DNA of 64,000 nt from Chryseobacterium taklimakanense (GCF_900187185.1 NZ_LT906465.1:2480001-2544000), one strand, 5' to 3'; counted from the first letter of the stretch, positions 1 through 7,173 are shown. Made by a program: numbers and translations. Notes: generated from the letters alone by a model not told the origin.

Positions 1-1
1 G

Positions 2-1021
2 GGAATCGAATCGTCCTGCGACGATACATCTGCTGCCATCATTCAAGGAAATAAAATCCTTTCCAACATTGCTGCCAATCAGCAAATCCACAACGATTAT
101 GGTGGTGTGGTTCCGGAGCTGGCTTCACGCGCTCATCAGCAAAATATAATCCCGGTTGTACAAAAATCTCTGGTTGAAGCAAATATACAACAAAATGATA
201 TTGCAGCCATAGGATTTACGAGGGGTCCGGGGCTTTTGGGTTCACTGCTTGTCGGAACCTCGTTTGCCAAGTCTTTGGCGATGAGTCTGGAGGTACCTTT
301 AATCGAGGTAAACCACCTTCAAGCCCACATTTTAGCGCATTTTATCGAGGATGCAAATCCTGTGCCGCCAAAGTTCCCTTTTTTATGCCTTACCGTGAGC
401 GGCGGGCATACGATGATCGTGCTGGTGAAGGACTATTTCAACATGAAAATCATCGGTAAGACAACTGATGATGCAGCAGGAGAGGCCTTCGACAAAATAG
501 GAAAGATTTTTGGGCTGGATTATCCGGCTGGCCCCATTGTTGACCGGCTGGCGAAGGAAGGTGATCCCAATTCTTTTAAATTTAATAAACCGAGACTGGA
601 GAATTATGATTATTCTTTCAGTGGGGTGAAGACCTCCGTGTTATATTTTATTCAAAAAGAAATAAGGAAAAATCCTGATTTTATAAACAAAAATCTGAAT
701 AATCTCTGCGCTTCTGTTCAAAAAACCATTATCGAAGTTTTGATGGAGAAACTTGAAAAAGCGGCAGAGGATTATGGTATAAAGGAGGTTGCGATTGCGG
801 GTGGTGTTTCTGCAAATTCTGGTTTGAGGAAGGCAATGGAAGAAAATGCTGCCAAATTGGGCTGGAACATCTATATCCCCAAATTTGAATACACCACCGA
901 TAACGCAGCGATGATCGCAATGGTGGCGAAACTGAAATATGAAAGAGGGGAGTTTTCGGATTTATCGGTTTCAGCAACTGCCCGCTACGATTTGGAAGAG
1001 GATTTTTATAAAAGGTCTTAA
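2..1021 (+). CDS. tsaD: tRNA threonylcarbamoyladenosine synthase subunit TsaD (5' end cut by window)
   Basis: Cytoplasmic ATPase subunit that transfers threonylcarbamoyl to A37 of ANN-decoding tRNAs, working with TsaB/TsaE/TsaC. The reading frame is open from base 2 and begins GIESSCDDT, the usual TsaD N-terminus, so only a few residues lie outside the window. Visible family motifs are the metal-binding NHLQAH segment, SGGHT, AGEAFDK, AIAGGVSANSG and the C-terminal DNAAMIA. 339 residues are visible, about full family length. rsmE starts 8 bases after the stop, so the two are probably co-transcribed. An internal ATG at 107 is not the true start because conserved sequence continues upstream of it. 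Confidence 0.96.
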   Translation, partial: GIESSCDDTSAAIIQGNKILSNIAANQQIHNDYGGVVPELASRAHQQNIIPVVQKSLVEANIQQNDIAAIGFTRGPGLLGSLLVGTSFAKSLAMSLEVPLIEVNHLQAHILAHFIEDANPVPPKFPFLCLTVSGGHTMIVLVKDYFNMKIIGKTTDDAAGEAFDKIGKIFGLDYPAGPIVDRLAKEGDPNSFKFNKPRLENYDYSFSGVKTSVLYFIQKEIRKNPDFINKNLNNLCASVQKTIIEVLMEKLEKAAEDYGIKEVAIAGGVSANSGLRKAMEENAAKLGWNIYIPKFEYTTDNAAMIAMVAKLKYERGEFSDLSVSATARYDLEEDFYKRS

Positions 1022-1028
1022 AATAATA

Positions 1029-1739
1029 ATGAAACTTTTTTTTGGTGAAATATTTCCGCAGGTGAAAATTGACGATGATGAGCAGCAGCATATCGTGAAA
1101 GTTCTTCGTATGCGGGAAGGCGAGGAAATTTATGTGACTGATGGTAAAGGAAACCTGGCTAAAGGAAATCTGGTTTTTGAAGGAAAAAAGGTATCGTTAA
1201 ACGTTTCTGAAACTGAAGAAAATCTGGCTGATTTCTCGCCAAAACTCCATATTGCGATTGCGCCGACAAAAAATATCGACCGCATTGAATTTTTTGTAGA
1301 AAAAGCCACTGAGCTCGGGATTTCCGAAATAACTTTTCTTCAAACGGATAAGACTGAGCGTAAAAATATTAATACCCAAAAAATACAGAAACAGGCGATA
1401 GGAGCGTCCAAACAGTCGCTGAGGTTTCATTTTCCCAAGATTAATGACCTTACGAAACTGTCAGACTTCATTAAAAACATAAATGTTGAAAATGCATTTG
1501 TTGCCCACTGCGACGAAAGTTTTGAAAGAACAGAACTGAAGGATATTAACCAAAATAATTCCCAAAGCTTTCAGCATATTACATTTTTAATAGGTCCCGA
1601 AGGAGATTTTTCGCCAAATGAAATAAAAATGCTTTCGGAAAAAGGAATTAAGGCTGTTTCACTCGGAAATCAGAGGTTAAGAACTGAAACTGCCGGAATA
1701 TTTGTCGCAGCATGGAATTATCACCAAATGAATAAATAG
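1029..1739 (+). CDS. rsmE: 16S rRNA (uracil(1498)-N(3))-methyltransferase RsmE
   Basis: SPOUT-class, SAM-dependent methyltransferase that modifies U1498 of 16S rRNA. I place the start at the ATG at 1029 (MKLFFGEIF), since family members begin with this type of strand. The longer open frame starting at 939 overlaps tsaD and adds a non-family N-terminus. 236 residues, normal for the family. The C-terminal SAM/knot region is visible as LIGPEGDFSPNE followed by LGNQRLRTETAG, the family's most conserved block. It directly follows tsaD with an 8-base gap, which suggests one transcript for two RNA-modification enzymes. Confidence 0.95.
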   Translation: MKLFFGEIFPQVKIDDDEQQHIVKVLRMREGEEIYVTDGKGNLAKGNLVFEGKKVSLNVSETEENLADFSPKLHIAIAPTKNIDRIEFFVEKATELGISEITFLQTDKTERKNINTQKIQKQAIGASKQSLRFHFPKINDLTKLSDFIKNINVENAFVAHCDESFERTELKDINQNNSQSFQHITFLIGPEGDFSPNEIKMLSEKGIKAVSLGNQRLRTETAGIFVAAWNYHQMNK

Positions 1740-1767
1740 TCATCACTTATCCCTCAGAACTCAGATA

Positions 1768-2430
1768 TTAAAGATTTTCCCGCATATATTTTGTGTAGAT
1801 TTCTTCGCCACTACGGATTGAATTTACTGCCCAGCGGATTTTCATCTTCAATTTTTGATCTTCAGAAAGTTTATAATCAATCCCCGATTTCAGAAGTTTC
1901 TGTTTTAGTTCATACATGCAGATTGCCGCAGCAACCGAAACATTAAAGCTCTTGGTGAAACCATACATCGGAATGGCAAGGGTTTGGTCCGCAAAATCCA
2001 AAATCTCCTCTGAGACTCCCTCCAGTTCGTTCCCGAAAACCAGCGCGATCGGTTCTGTAACCTGATAATCGGGGAGCATGGACGCATGTTTCTCCGGTGA
2101 AACGGCTAAAATTTTGTACCCGCGGCTTTTAATATCTTCGAGCGACTGCAGTGTGGCCGGCATTTTCTCCACTTCAACCCAGGTGTCGGCACCTTTGGTT
2201 ACCCGTAAATTGGGATCGAAAACATTTTCTTCCTCCAGCGCAATGACTTTGTGAAATCCGCATGCCTCCACACTTCTTACGATTGCAGCTGCGTTTCTGA
2301 ACTGATAAACATCTTCCAAAACTGGCAGTACAAAATCTGAACTTTCTTCAGCAAAATGCTCGATTTTCTGCAGACGCTCTTCCGTCAGGAACTGTTTCAG
2401 GTATTCAAAAATCTCTTGATGTTTTTCCAT
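1768..2430 (-). CDS. trmH: TrmH family RNA 2'-O-methyltransferase (SpoU), probably tRNA Gm18
   Basis: SPOUT-class 2'-O-ribose methyltransferase. All three SpoU motifs can be read: motif 1 around FRNAAAIVRSVEACG, motif 2 VFGNELEGVSEEIL, and motif 3 at IPMYGFTKSFNVSVAAAI. The 220-residue length, short N-terminal helix region and C-terminal extension fit TrmH (tRNA Gm18) better than the larger RlmB type. Which RNA is the target is inferred from length and overall likeness. It is convergent with rsmE (28 bases between stops) and divergent from ansA. Confidence 0.88.
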   Translation of the reverse strand: MEKHQEIFEYLKQFLTEERLQKIEHFAEESSDFVLPVLEDVYQFRNAAAIVRSVEACGFHKVIALEEENVFDPNLRVTKGADTWVEVEKMPATLQSLEDIKSRGYKILAVSPEKHASMLPDYQVTEPIALVFGNELEGVSEEILDFADQTLAIPMYGFTKSFNVSVAAAICMYELKQKLLKSGIDYKLSEDQKLKMKIRWAVNSIRSGEEIYTKYMRENL

Positions 2431-2544
2431 TAATTCCAGGTCTTCTCAAAATAAACGGTTCTGTTTGTTGCGAAAATATCTCTTTTCAGAAAATAGAACA
2501 AATAGAACCACCAAAGCCATTTGTTTCTTCACCGCAAATTAACG

Positions 2545-2552
2545 TATTTTTG
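2545..2552 (+). promoter_or_regulatory. -7 promoter element TATTTTTG of ansA
   Basis: Matches the flavobacterial -7 consensus TANNTTTG. It ends only 5 bases before the ansA ATG, so the transcript would be leaderless or nearly so. Confidence 0.5.
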
Positions 2553-2557
2553 AAGAT

Positions 2558-3580
2558 ATGAAACGTAAAGTCCTTCTCATCTACACCGGTGGCACGATCG
2601 GCATGGAAAAAGATTATGAAACGGGCAGCCTTGTCCCGTTCAATTTTGAAAATATTTTCGGCAAAATTCCGGAAATGAAACTGATCGAATCTGAAGTTTC
2701 CGTGCACCCGTTTCAAAAACCGCTGGATTCCTCAGATATGGGGCCGGAGCAGTGGAAAATCATTGCCGGCTACATTGGTGAAAATTATGAAAACTATGAC
2801 GGTTTTCTGATTCTTCACGGTACGGATACTATGGCTTATACCGCATCAGCGTTAAGTTTTATGCTGAGAGGATTAAAGAAACCTGTCATCCTTACCGGCT
2901 CTCAACTTCCTATTGGCGATTTGCGCACGGATGCGAAGGAAAATCTTTTGACCAGCCTTTATTACGCCAGCCTTTATGAGAATGATGAAGCGGTGGTGCA
3001 GGAAGTTGCCGTTTATTTTGAATATAAATTATTAAGGGGGAACCGTACTTTGAAATTTTCTGCGGAATATTTCGATGCTTACCAAAGCCCAAACTATCCG
3101 ATACTTGGCCAGTCGGGCGTTCACCTTAATTTTGATAAAGACGCGTTGTTCCGCACCAGGGTTGATAGCCCTTTTTCGGTAGATTTGCATCTTTCGTCGG
3201 AGGTTCTGTTCTGGAGGATTTTCCCGGGTATGACGATGGATTTATTTCCGGTTTTGCCTAAAATGAAAGTTCTGATCTTGCAGGTTTTCGGTTCCGGAAC
3301 CATTTTCAGCAGCGCAGAAACCGAAGAAACATTGCGAAAAATCAGGGCAAACGGCACTGAAATTGTCGTCGTGAGCCAGTGTGTTTCCGGGGGAATCAGT
3401 TTTGGGAAATACGAAAACAGTAATATTTTTTCTAGAATCGGAGCCATCAGCGGTAACGATATTACCGCAGAAACTGCGATTACCAAAGCGATGCACTTAA
3501 TTGATAACCCTAATTATCAGGGGACTTTCGCCGAGAATTTCAGCAGCGATCTTTGTGGTGAGATGACCGAAGATTTCTAA
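2558..3580 (+). CDS. ansA: Type I (cytoplasmic) L-asparaginase
   Basis: Hydrolyses L-asparagine to aspartate and ammonia. The first catalytic motif is TGGTIGM near residue 10 (nucleophile Thr). The second is HGTDTMAYTASAL with the Thr-Asp pair, followed by LTGSQLPIGDLRTDAKEN. These are diagnostic for the asparaginase/glutaminase fold. 340 residues with no signal peptide point to the cytoplasmic type I enzyme rather than the periplasmic type II. It stands alone: divergent from trmH and followed by tRNA-Ser. A TATTTTTG element lies 5 bases upstream of the ATG, which supports this start codon. Confidence 0.95.
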   Translation: MKRKVLLIYTGGTIGMEKDYETGSLVPFNFENIFGKIPEMKLIESEVSVHPFQKPLDSSDMGPEQWKIIAGYIGENYENYDGFLILHGTDTMAYTASALSFMLRGLKKPVILTGSQLPIGDLRTDAKENLLTSLYYASLYENDEAVVQEVAVYFEYKLLRGNRTLKFSAEYFDAYQSPNYPILGQSGVHLNFDKDALFRTRVDSPFSVDLHLSSEVLFWRIFPGMTMDLFPVLPKMKVLILQVFGSGTIFSSAETEETLRKIRANGTEIVVVSQCVSGGISFGKYENSNIFSRIGAISGNDITAETAITKAMHLIDNPNYQGTFAENFSSDLCGEMTEDF

Positions 3581-3619
3581 ATTTTATAATTTAAGATTTT
3601 CAAATCCAAATTTTTTAAA

Positions 3620-3627
3620 TATCTTTG
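3620..3627 (+). promoter_or_regulatory. -7 promoter element TATCTTTG of tRNA-Ser
   Basis: TANNTTTG consensus located 11 bases before the mature 5' end of the tRNA-Ser gene, a normal distance for a tRNA promoter in this group. Confidence 0.6.
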
Positions 3628-3638
3628 CAATCCTAATT

Positions 3639-3725
3639 AGAAAGGTGCTCGAGTGGTTGAAGAGGCTACCCTGGAAAGGTAGTATACGGGTAACTGTATC
3701 GAGGGTTCGAATCCCTTCCTTTCTG
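3639..3725 (+). tRNA. tRNA-Ser (anticodon GGA)
   Basis: An 87-base cloverleaf. The acceptor stem AGAAAGG pairs with CCTTTCT (3718-3724), and G is the discriminator. The anticodon stem CTACC/GGTAG encloses the loop CTGGAAA, giving anticodon GGA at 3673-3675, which reads UCC/UCU serine codons. The long variable arm is typical of tRNA-Ser, and the T-loop GGTTCGAATCCC is intact. CCA is not fully encoded. An integrase remnant and accessory island begin about 250 bases downstream, so this tRNA 3' end is the likely historical attachment site. Confidence 0.97.
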
Positions 3726-3750
3726 CAAATAAGAAATCAAAACTTAGCAA

Positions 3751-3784
3751 AACCCTTTAAAATGGAAATTTTAAAGGGTTTTTT
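3751..3784 (+). terminator. Rho-independent terminator after tRNA-Ser
   Basis: A 13-bp A/T-rich stem AACCCTTTAAAAT / ATTTTAAAGGGTT with a short loop is followed by TTTTTT. Confidence 0.8.
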
Positions 3785-3825
3785 GTTTAATTCATAGCCA
3801 AAATGATGCAAATTATACTAAATGG

Positions 3826-3922
3826 TTTGGTGAGTCATTTGGTGAGTCGTTAATCTGAATTTTACGACTCACCAAAATGTTCAAAATGCGCCTGTTCATC
3901 GACGTGTACAAATTTTGAACAT
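3826..3922. repeat. Candidate integrase arm-site repeats
   Basis: The 11-mer TTTGGTGAGTC occurs directly at 3826-3836 and 3838-3848 and inverted at 3866-3876. A perfect 11-bp inverted pair ATGTTCAAAAT / ATTTTGAACAT lies at 3877-3887 and 3912-3922. Clustered short direct and inverted repeats between a tRNA 3' end and an integrase start are typical of arm-type binding sites of tyrosine recombinases. The role is inferred. Confidence 0.4.
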
Positions 3923-3975
3923 CTTGTGCTGTGGTGTGTTTTAGCTCAAATTGCTAAACCTTAAAACACCACAAT

Positions 3976-4074
3976 ATGAACACCTGCAAAGTATCTTTCT
4001 ACGCAAAGAAATCGAAGTATGACAAATCCAAAGCTACAATCTATGCACGGGTAATCTGCCAGGGCGCAAGTTAA
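3976..4074 (+). pseudogene. Truncated tyrosine recombinase (integrase), N-terminal fragment
   Basis: The ATG at 3976 opens a 32-codon frame reading MNTCKVSFYAKKSKYDKSKA followed by TIYARVICQG. This resembles the arm-DNA-binding N-terminus of Bacteroidetes integrases found on integrative elements. The frame then ends at TAA 4072-4074, where sequence of an unrelated IS begins. All core-binding and catalytic domains are missing, so it cannot be active. Its position just behind tRNA-Ser, with short repeats upstream, supports an integrase origin. The assignment rests on a short N-terminal likeness only. Confidence 0.5.
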
Positions 4075-4330
4075 GCGCATTAGAACAGTGGCGGTTCAGC
4101 TCGCGGTCGCTGCTGAGGTTGTTGAGATAACCCACCAGAAGAATCTTGAAGAAGACCACCGGATCAATGCTGTCCTGCCCGCAAGGGCCGTAATAATGAG
4201 AGGTTGACTTGTAGAGGAAGCCAAAGGGTACTTCCTGACTGATTTTACGGTAGAAATCATCCTCGGGAACGAGCCCGTCCAGGCTGAGTTCATAGAAAAT
4301 TTTCGGTTCAAATGTTTTCCTGCCTTGCAT
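4034..4330 (-). pseudogene. Truncated IS1182/IS5-type transposase, N-terminal domain
   Basis: The frame starts MQGRKTFEPKIFYELSLDG and continues through VPEDDFYRKISQEVPF, YYGPCGQDSIDPVVFFKILL and VGYLNNLSSDRELNRHCS. This is the DUF772-type N-terminal domain of IS1182-like transposases. Similarity stops around 4075, after about 85 residues, where the DNA switches to the integrase fragment. The last dozen residues of the open frame are therefore not transposase. The DDE catalytic domain is absent, so the gene is inactive. Confidence 0.75.
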
Positions 4331-4455
4331 ACGCTAATTTACCGAAAACAACCATTTATACAGCTGAATATCAATATTTTAAACTTGTTTATAACCACAT
4401 TTTCTATTTCTGAAATCTTTTTTACCGTATCTTTGAAAAGAGGTTGTGCAAAGGC
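4075..4455 (-). mobile_element. IS1182-like element remnant A (transposase 5' part plus one end)
   Basis: The right portion of an IS. It contains the N-terminal third of a transposase on the minus strand (frame 4034-4330) plus the upstream terminal region up to about 4455. The outer end reads, inward on the minus strand, GCCTTTGCACAACCTC. This matches the ends of related remnants B and C in this island (TTGCACAAC core). The left half is missing and joins the integrase fragment near 4075. It is flanked on the right by ACATCG (4456-4461), the same hexamer that precedes remnant C at 7191-7196. Confidence 0.7.
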
Positions 4456-4460
4456 ACATC

Positions 4461-4650
4461 GTATTGGCAAAATGCGGAGGAAAGTAACAAGTTGAACTTT
4501 TTGTGAATTTATCCGCCGCTGCTTTTTTATTCCACAAAAAAGAGTAATTTAGTGTAAGAAAAAAGCATCGGCTACATTTAGGTCTAAATTGAACTTATCG
4601 TTCCATTTAGCCCGCACTTCGCCAATACTTTTTCCGTTAGCGGCAAGCAT
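4461..4650. repeat. attC-like hairpin element H1
   Basis: Inner arms at 4461-4477 (GTATTGGCAAAATGCGG) and 4612-4628 (CCGCACTTCGCCAATAC) pair at 15 of 17 positions across a 134-base loop. After the 3' inner arm comes TTTTTC-CGTT and an outer arm (4636-4650) that is complementary to sequence right after the next gene (5199-5212). The 5' side is interrupted by IS remnant A. The following gene starts 52 bases downstream. Confidence 0.6.
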
Positions 4651-4680
4651 AACAACCGACATTGACCATCGACAACAGAA

Positions 4681-5190
4681 ATGACTGCAAAAGAAAAACA
4701 GACAGAGTTCATCAAGACTTATTTGAAGCCGACTTTAAAAAATCTCGGCTATCAAACAAGTGGACAAACTTGGTGGAAAGACAAGGGGGACTTTTTCATT
4801 TTAATCAACTTGCAGAACTTTTCTTGGAACAGTAAGGACAGCGTTGACTTTTGTTTCAACATTGGTGTTGCTTTAAAAGAGACAATGAAAGATACGGACA
4901 AAAAGAAGCCAACCGTTCACGACCTGACAGTTTATTTAAGAGAAAGCTCATACTTACCCGGTAGTAGACAGGAGTATAAATTTAGAAACAAAACAGGTTA
5001 TGTTTTGACGGAGCAAGTGGACACCAATGATTTTATAACTGAACTTAAATCTGACTTTGGCAATCATATTTTGCCGACTTTAGACAAATTAAATTCACTT
5101 CAAAATTGTGTCGACAAGTTTGGCGACATAACATTTTGGGGCGACAACTTGAAAAGAGTAATTGCGGAAAATAAACTTTTAGCACAATGA
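4681..5190 (+). CDS. DUF4304 domain-containing protein (cassette gene 1)
   Basis: A 169-residue soluble protein without signal peptide or membrane segment. The opening, with TEFIKTYLKPTLKNLGYQ, then TWWKDKGDFFILINLQNFSW and the later FCFNIGVAL strand, matches the general pattern of the DUF4304 family. That family's function is unknown. It lies alone between two attC-like hairpins, H1 and H2, with its stop codon 24 bases before the H2 inner arm. Single-gene cassettes of integrons are arranged this way. The ATG has no obvious ribosome-binding site, as usual in this phylum. Family assignment is by recognition of the pattern; no biochemical role can be given. Confidence 0.8.
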   Translation: MTAKEKQTEFIKTYLKPTLKNLGYQTSGQTWWKDKGDFFILINLQNFSWNSKDSVDFCFNIGVALKETMKDTDKKKPTVHDLTVYLRESSYLPGSRQEYKFRNKTGYVLTEQVDTNDFITELKSDFGNHILPTLDKLNSLQNCVDKFGDITFWGDNLKRVIAENKLLAQ

Positions 5191-5198
5191 CGACAAGA

Positions 5199-5346
5199 AT
5201 GCCAGCCGCTACAAGGTATTGCCAAAAGCGGGTCTGACCGCCTTCGATTGGACGTTTGTGCAAGGTTCAGCTTTCGTTATCCGATTGAACATTTATGCTA
5301 AAAATCCCCGCCTTCGGCAATACCCGAACCGTTGTGTGCAATGCTG
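5199..5346. repeat. attC-like hairpin element H2 (intact)
   Basis: The only uninterrupted hairpin of the set. Inner arms at 5215-5232 (GGTATTGCCAAAAGCGGG) and 5307-5324 (CCCGCCTTCGGCAATACC) pair at 16 of 18 positions with a 74-base loop. The two mismatches fall at the same stem positions as in H1, always with C on the 3' arm. The 5' outer arm is ATGCCAGCCGCTAC (5199-5212). The 3' side reads CGAAC-CGTTGTGTGCAATGC. Architecture: outer arm, inner arm, loop, inner arm, CGTT-outer arm. Confidence 0.65.
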
Positions 5347-5400
5347 TCAAAACAGTGTTTTAAAAGAAACTTTATTATCTTTCCAAAAAAATAGAATATT

Positions 5401-5847
5401 ATGAACGGGAAAATTAAATTAAAACTAAATCAAAAATCTTCAATAAAAAATAATATGTATGAAGTTTTTATTGACGGAAATTTTATTGGTAATATAGATT
5501 ACAAAAATCCCAAGTTAGATTTCATAACCAATCTTGGAACTCATAAAATTCTTGTGAAAGGAAAAGACTTTCAAATAGAACAGAATTTTAATTTAAGTTC
5601 GCGAAAAATAGTTTTACCGATAGAAATTAATGAAAATTTATTTTGGACAAAGCAATCCACAGAAATGCCAAAAATAATGAATGGATTTGTCGTGGGATTT
5701 CTATTGGTTTATGCTGTAGTAATTACATATCTTTTATATGATCAACAAATTAAATTTATGTATCCTTTAATTATTCCATTTTTATTATTACTATTCATAA
5801 ACTCATCTTTAACAAGCAATCAAAAATTTCATCTTAACTTTAAATAA
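5401..5847 (+). CDS. Hypothetical two-helix membrane protein (cassette gene 2a)
   Basis: 148 residues, not recognised. The N-terminal ~90 residues look like a small beta-rich domain (MYEVFIDGNFIGNID, then LGTHKILVKG and IEQNFNLSSRKIVLPI), somewhat like PEGA-type repeats. Two hydrophobic segments follow at about 94-117 and 120-138, with a charged tail. This suggests a membrane-anchored protein with its beta domain on one face. It starts 76 bases after the H2 inner arm and is followed 9 bases later by a second tiny membrane ORF. Strongly A/T-rich compared with the flanking housekeeping genes, which fits acquisition. Confidence 0.65.
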   Translation: MNGKIKLKLNQKSSIKNNMYEVFIDGNFIGNIDYKNPKLDFITNLGTHKILVKGKDFQIEQNFNLSSRKIVLPIEINENLFWTKQSTEMPKIMNGFVVGFLLVYAVVITYLLYDQQIKFMYPLIIPFLLLLFINSSLTSNQKFHLNFK

Positions 5848-5856
5848 ATCAATAAA

Positions 5857-6000
5857 ATGAAAATTACTAAAAGAGAAATTATATTTTTTATAGCAGGAAT
5901 TTTAACAATGTTAATAATTGAAAGTGTTTATGATTGGAATGGAACTAAAACTGCTTTTCAAAATGGCTGGAATGATGGTGGAAAAGTTTTAAAGAGATAA
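5857..6000 (+). CDS. Small single-pass membrane protein, 47 aa (cassette gene 2b)
   Basis: The ATG at 5857 opens a 47-codon frame, MKITKREIIFFIAGILTMLI and onward. Two lysines and an arginine precede one hydrophobic helix at about 8-25, followed by a short tail ending GGKVLKR. It begins 9 bases after the stop of the 148-residue gene and ends just before the next cassette boundary (outer arm from 6004), so it seems to be the second gene of one cassette. Function unknown. The hydrophobic layout and tight spacing support expression, but this rests on sequence reading only. Confidence 0.5.
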   Translation: MKITKREIIFFIAGILTMLIIESVYDWNGTKTAFQNGWNDGGKVLKR

Positions 6001-6021
6001 AAAGCACTACAGATAACATAG

Positions 6022-6404
6022 GTAACCGTTGCACAACTCCAAATTTTCAGTATTTCCAAAGTAAAAGCATAAAAAAACGGCCTCCTTTAAAGCTATTTAA
6101 GGGAGGTTTCTATTTTTGTCGGACAAAGGAGCTGAGGTTTTCGGAGGGCTTAAATTGAAGTGATCAGCGAACTATAGAACCATTGGTTAGAGAGGAACTT
6201 TGGCAGGAGTTCGAACGAGCCAGTGCAGGCTGAGTTCATAGGAGATTTTCGGTTCCAATATTTTCCTGCCTTGCATACGCAAATTTAATGAGAATAAAGG
6301 ATATAGACAGCTGATTTTCAATATTTTAAACCCGTTTATAACCATATTTTCTATTTCTGAAATCCTTTTTTCTGTATCTTTTAAAAGAGGTTATTCAACA
6401 GGCA
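6022..6404. mobile_element. IS1182-like remnant B: both ends kept, interior deleted (MITE-like)
   Basis: A 383-base element flanked by the direct repeat ACATAG (6016-6021 and 6405-6410). The left end starts GTAACCGTTGCACAACTCC; the right end read inward is GCCTGTTGAATAACCTC. It contains only the first ~30 codons' worth of the transposase start region (degenerate, about 6210-6275) and a short stem-loop AAACGGCCTCC...GGGAGG near 6075-6110. No functional transposase. Removing it and one hexamer restores a continuous 5' arm of hairpin H3. Confidence 0.65.
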
Positions 6405-6408
6405 CATA

Positions 6409-6599
6409 GTATTTGCAAAAGGCGGGCTGAATATATAATAGAAAAACCCGATGCATTAAGTCGCATCTTGCTTTTCATATTACTTTTTTTTGTAATTTGG
6501 TAATCTGAAAAAGCAATTTGCTTCGTTCGGTCGAAATTGAACTTTCAGTTCTCCCAAAGCCCGCACTTCGCTAATACTTTTTCCGTTATCTATAATCGC
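6409..6599. repeat. attC-like hairpin element H3 (5' side split by IS remnant B)
   Basis: Inner arms at 6409-6428 and 6558-6578 pair along about 20 positions, with one extra A and two mismatches in the 3' arm, around a 129-base loop. The 3' side continues TTTTC-CGTTATCTATAATCGC. The outer arm GTTATCTATAATCGC (6585-6599) is complementary at 13 of 15 positions to GCGACTACAGATAAC at 7178-7192, just after the next gene. The 5' outer arm (GCACTACAGATAACATAG) lies at 6004-6021, beyond IS remnant B. Confidence 0.6.
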
Positions 6600-6618
6600 T
6601 CCAAAACTCTTTCCATAA

Positions 6619-7173
6619 ATGAATTTTACAATTGAAAATAAAGGCGTTGTTTCAAATGAATTTCTAAAAAAAGGAATTAAGGATTTCAAAGGTGCGTGTG
6701 ACTTTATCTCAAAACTTCCATACAAGAGGAATAGCAACAAGAAGAGCGTTTTATGCGTATTCGAAGATAAAGCTGGAACTTGTAGCACGAAACATTCAAC
6801 TCTACGAAAACTGGCACTTGAAAATGATAGGAATGACATTAAACTTATTGTTGGTATTATTAAGATGGATGCTGAATACACCAAAAAGATTGAAAATACA
6901 CTGAATGAATATGGTCTTGAATATATTCCTGAGGCACATAACTATTTAAAGATTGAGAACGAATATTATGATTTCACAAATCCGAATTCTCTGTATTCTG
7001 ACCTTGAAGATAAAATCTTAGAAGAAAAAGAGATAGAATACAATGAGATAAATGACGAAAAAATTAAAATACATAAACTGTTTCTCGAACGATGGATACA
7101 AGATAAACCGAAATTCGATTTAGAAAAAATTTGGGAGGTTAGAGAAAAGTGTATATCTGACTTGCAAAATTGA
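6619..7173 (+). CDS. Transglutaminase-like (papain-fold) protein of unknown role (cassette gene 3)
   Basis: 184-residue soluble protein. The segment EDKAGTCSTKHSTLRKLA places Cys55 at a helix start. His107 (PEAHNYL) and Asp118 (YYDFTNP) follow at spacings that would complete a Cys-His-Asp triad of the transglutaminase/papain-like fold. This motif pattern is my basis for the call; the substrate is unknown. The C-terminal third is charged and helical. It sits between hairpin H3 (40 bases upstream) and a matching outer arm 4 bases after its stop, so it is a third single-gene cassette. Other possibility: a structurally similar non-catalytic protein. Confidence 0.6.
   Translation: MNFTIENKGVVSNEFLKKGIKDFKGACDFISKLPYKRNSNKKSVLCVFEDKAGTCSTKHSTLRKLALENDRNDIKLIVGIIKMDAEYTKKIENTLNEYGLEYIPEAHNYLKIENEYYDFTNPNSLYSDLEDKILEEKEIEYNEINDEKIKIHKLFLERWIQDKPKFDLEKIWEVREKCISDLQN

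Noticed and set aside
939-1028. 30-codon N-terminal extension of RsmE
   Set aside because: Overlaps tsaD and is not part of the family N-terminus; the ATG at 1029 fits.
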